A program made the position numbers and the translations under genes. Below the pieces are notes generated by a model, which saw only the letters and a program-made list of their open reading frames with translations, ran no database searches and was not told the origin of the DNA. A stretch of DNA of 13,269 nucleotides, taken from Candidatus Trichofilum aggregatum. GTDB taxonomy: Bacteria; Chloroflexota; Anaerolineae; Promineifilales; Promineifilaceae. The stretch lies in NCBI GenBank assembly GCA_016716885.1, contig JADJUV010000154.1, positions 1 through 13,269 on the forward strand, written 5' to 3'. This document shows, piece by piece, positions 12,619-13,269 of the stretch. The number at the start of each line of letters is the position of its first letter. The first letter of the stretch is position 1.

Positions 12619-12676
12619 GTAGGACGATTTTGTAAATCGTCCTTTACCGGCGGGGCGATTTACAAAATCGCCCTAC
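12619..12676. repeat. Nested palindromic repeat
   Basis: Arms at 12619-12642 and 12653-12676 are inverted copies of each other (22 of 24 positions) around a 10-base spacer. Each arm is also a palindrome: GGACGATTT/AAATCGTCC around TGT, and GGGCGATTT/AAATCGCCC around ACA. It can form one long stem or two short hairpins. It ends four bases before the rex stop codon. Confidence 0.75.
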
Positions 12677-12680
12677 CCCC

Positions 12681-13220
12681 TTAGCTGAGGTCGGGGTCGA
12701 GGTAGAAGGTCATGCGCTGCATCTGGATGACGGGGTCGTTGTGGCGGACGTGGATGTGGGCGGGGACGTTGAGATGCACGGGGGCATAGTTGAGGATGGA
12801 ACGCACATAGGTTTGCGCCACGGCATCAGCGGTTTGTTGGGCAACGGGGGCGGGAACGGCCAGAATAACAACCTGTGTTTTTTCACGGTTCAGGGTATCC
12901 ACCATCTCATCAATAGGTTGCACGGTCAGGTCGCCGATTTTGGTGCCGATCTTTTGGGGATCGTTGTCAAATATCCAGGCAATCCGAAAGCCGCGATGTT
13001 TGAAGCCGTTGTAACTGGCGAGGGCATGACCGATGTACCCGGCTCCGATAACCGCGACCGGCCATTCTCGGCGTTCGCCTAGTTCGTGGGATGATGTGGT
13101 GAGTTTGTGACCGCTCTCGGCCATGTTGGTGAGGGCGCGTAAATAAACCGGCAGCCGCCCAATGACAATATCGGGTATTTCCTCTGACACGGTCACGATC
13201 CTTGTGTGTGTGGGTTTCAT
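12681..13220 (-). CDS. rex: Redox-sensing repressor Rex, with internal deletion in the DNA-binding domain
   Basis: Rex dimers bind NAD(H) and release DNA when NADH is high. The N-terminus has the first helices of the winged helix domain (IPDIVIGRLPVYLRAL, residues 15-30, then TTSSHELGER to 50). The NAD-binding Rossmann domain is intact: VIGAGYIGHAL (GxGxxG at 59-64), YNGFKHRGFRIAWIFDNDP and ILNYAPVHLNVP. The protein has 179 residues against the usual 205-220. The gap is one in-frame loss of about 40 residues between R50 and R51, where homologues have the recognition helix (xQxRKDLSxFGEFGxxGxGY) and the linker. The flanking DNA contains no missing piece in another frame. Whether it still binds DNA is doubtful. 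Confidence 0.9.
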   Translation of the reverse strand: MKPTHTRIVTVSEEIPDIVIGRLPVYLRALTNMAESGHKLTTSSHELGERREWPVAVIGAGYIGHALASYNGFKHRGFRIAWIFDNDPQKIGTKIGDLTVQPIDEMVDTLNREKTQVVILAVPAPVAQQTADAVAQTYVRSILNYAPVHLNVPAHIHVRHNDPVIQMQRMTFYLDPDLS

Positions 13221-13238
13221 TCGTGTAACTTTTCACAA
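13221..13238. promoter_or_regulatory. Candidate Rex operator 3, directly before rex
   Basis: On the minus strand, TTGTGAAAAGTTACACGA matches TTGTGA-N6-TCACAA at 10 of 12 positions. It ends directly at the rex start codon. Autoregulation is common for rex, so this site is plausible. Confidence 0.5.
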
Positions 13239-13248
13239 TTCTAGCATA
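13238..13248 (-). promoter_or_regulatory. Candidate -10 elements of rex
   Basis: On the minus strand TATGCT (13248-13243) and TAGAAT (13243-13238) are possible -10 hexamers. Either would start transcription inside the Rex-like palindrome, with a very short leader before the ATG at 13220. The -35 region is at or beyond the window edge. Confidence 0.35.
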
Positions 13249-13269
13249 ACGGAAAACAGGTAGCAATGA

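Overview
The window looks like a chromosomal segment of a Chloroflexota bacterium (probably Anaerolineae or a relative). I infer this from protein character: a Rex of the type seen in that phylum, an MreB, and large family-39-type glycosyltransferases with repeated C-terminal beta-sandwich modules. No search was run, so the phylum is a moderate-confidence inference. There is no rRNA, tRNA, CRISPR array or transposase.

Layout. Positions 1-60 are the last 19 codons of an unidentified gene. Positions 61-635 are non-coding with short repeats. Positions 636-6052, minus strand, hold two adjacent membrane glycosyltransferase genes, each readable end to end only by changing frame about eight times; they are pseudogenes or carry many indel errors. 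Positions 6053-6565 are a divergent control region with two candidate promoters, each overlapped by a candidate Rex operator. Positions 6566-11216, plus strand, are the F1 ATP synthase genes atpA, atpG, atpD and atpC, all intact. An mreB gene follows (11391-12422), then a bidirectional terminator and palindromic intergenic repeats. A minus-strand rex gene (12681-13220) ends the window.

How it fits together. Rex senses the NADH/NAD+ ratio and classically represses respiratory genes. Sites resembling its operator lie in front of atpA and in front of rex itself, which suggests redox control of F1 ATP synthase. The Rex encoded here, however, lacks about 40 residues that normally contain the DNA recognition helix.

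Two genome-wide style signals stand out. First, the palindrome GCGGCCGC occurs 22 times in 13.3 kb, where base composition predicts well under one. It usually extends to CGCGGCCGCG and usually encodes Ala-Ala-Ala, but also occurs in another frame and between genes, like the HIP1 palindrome of cyanobacteria with a different sequence. Second, degenerate heptamer or octamer tandem repeats, similar in style to cyanobacterial STRR repeats, fill nearly every gap between genes and are also inserted inside the glycosyltransferase genes.
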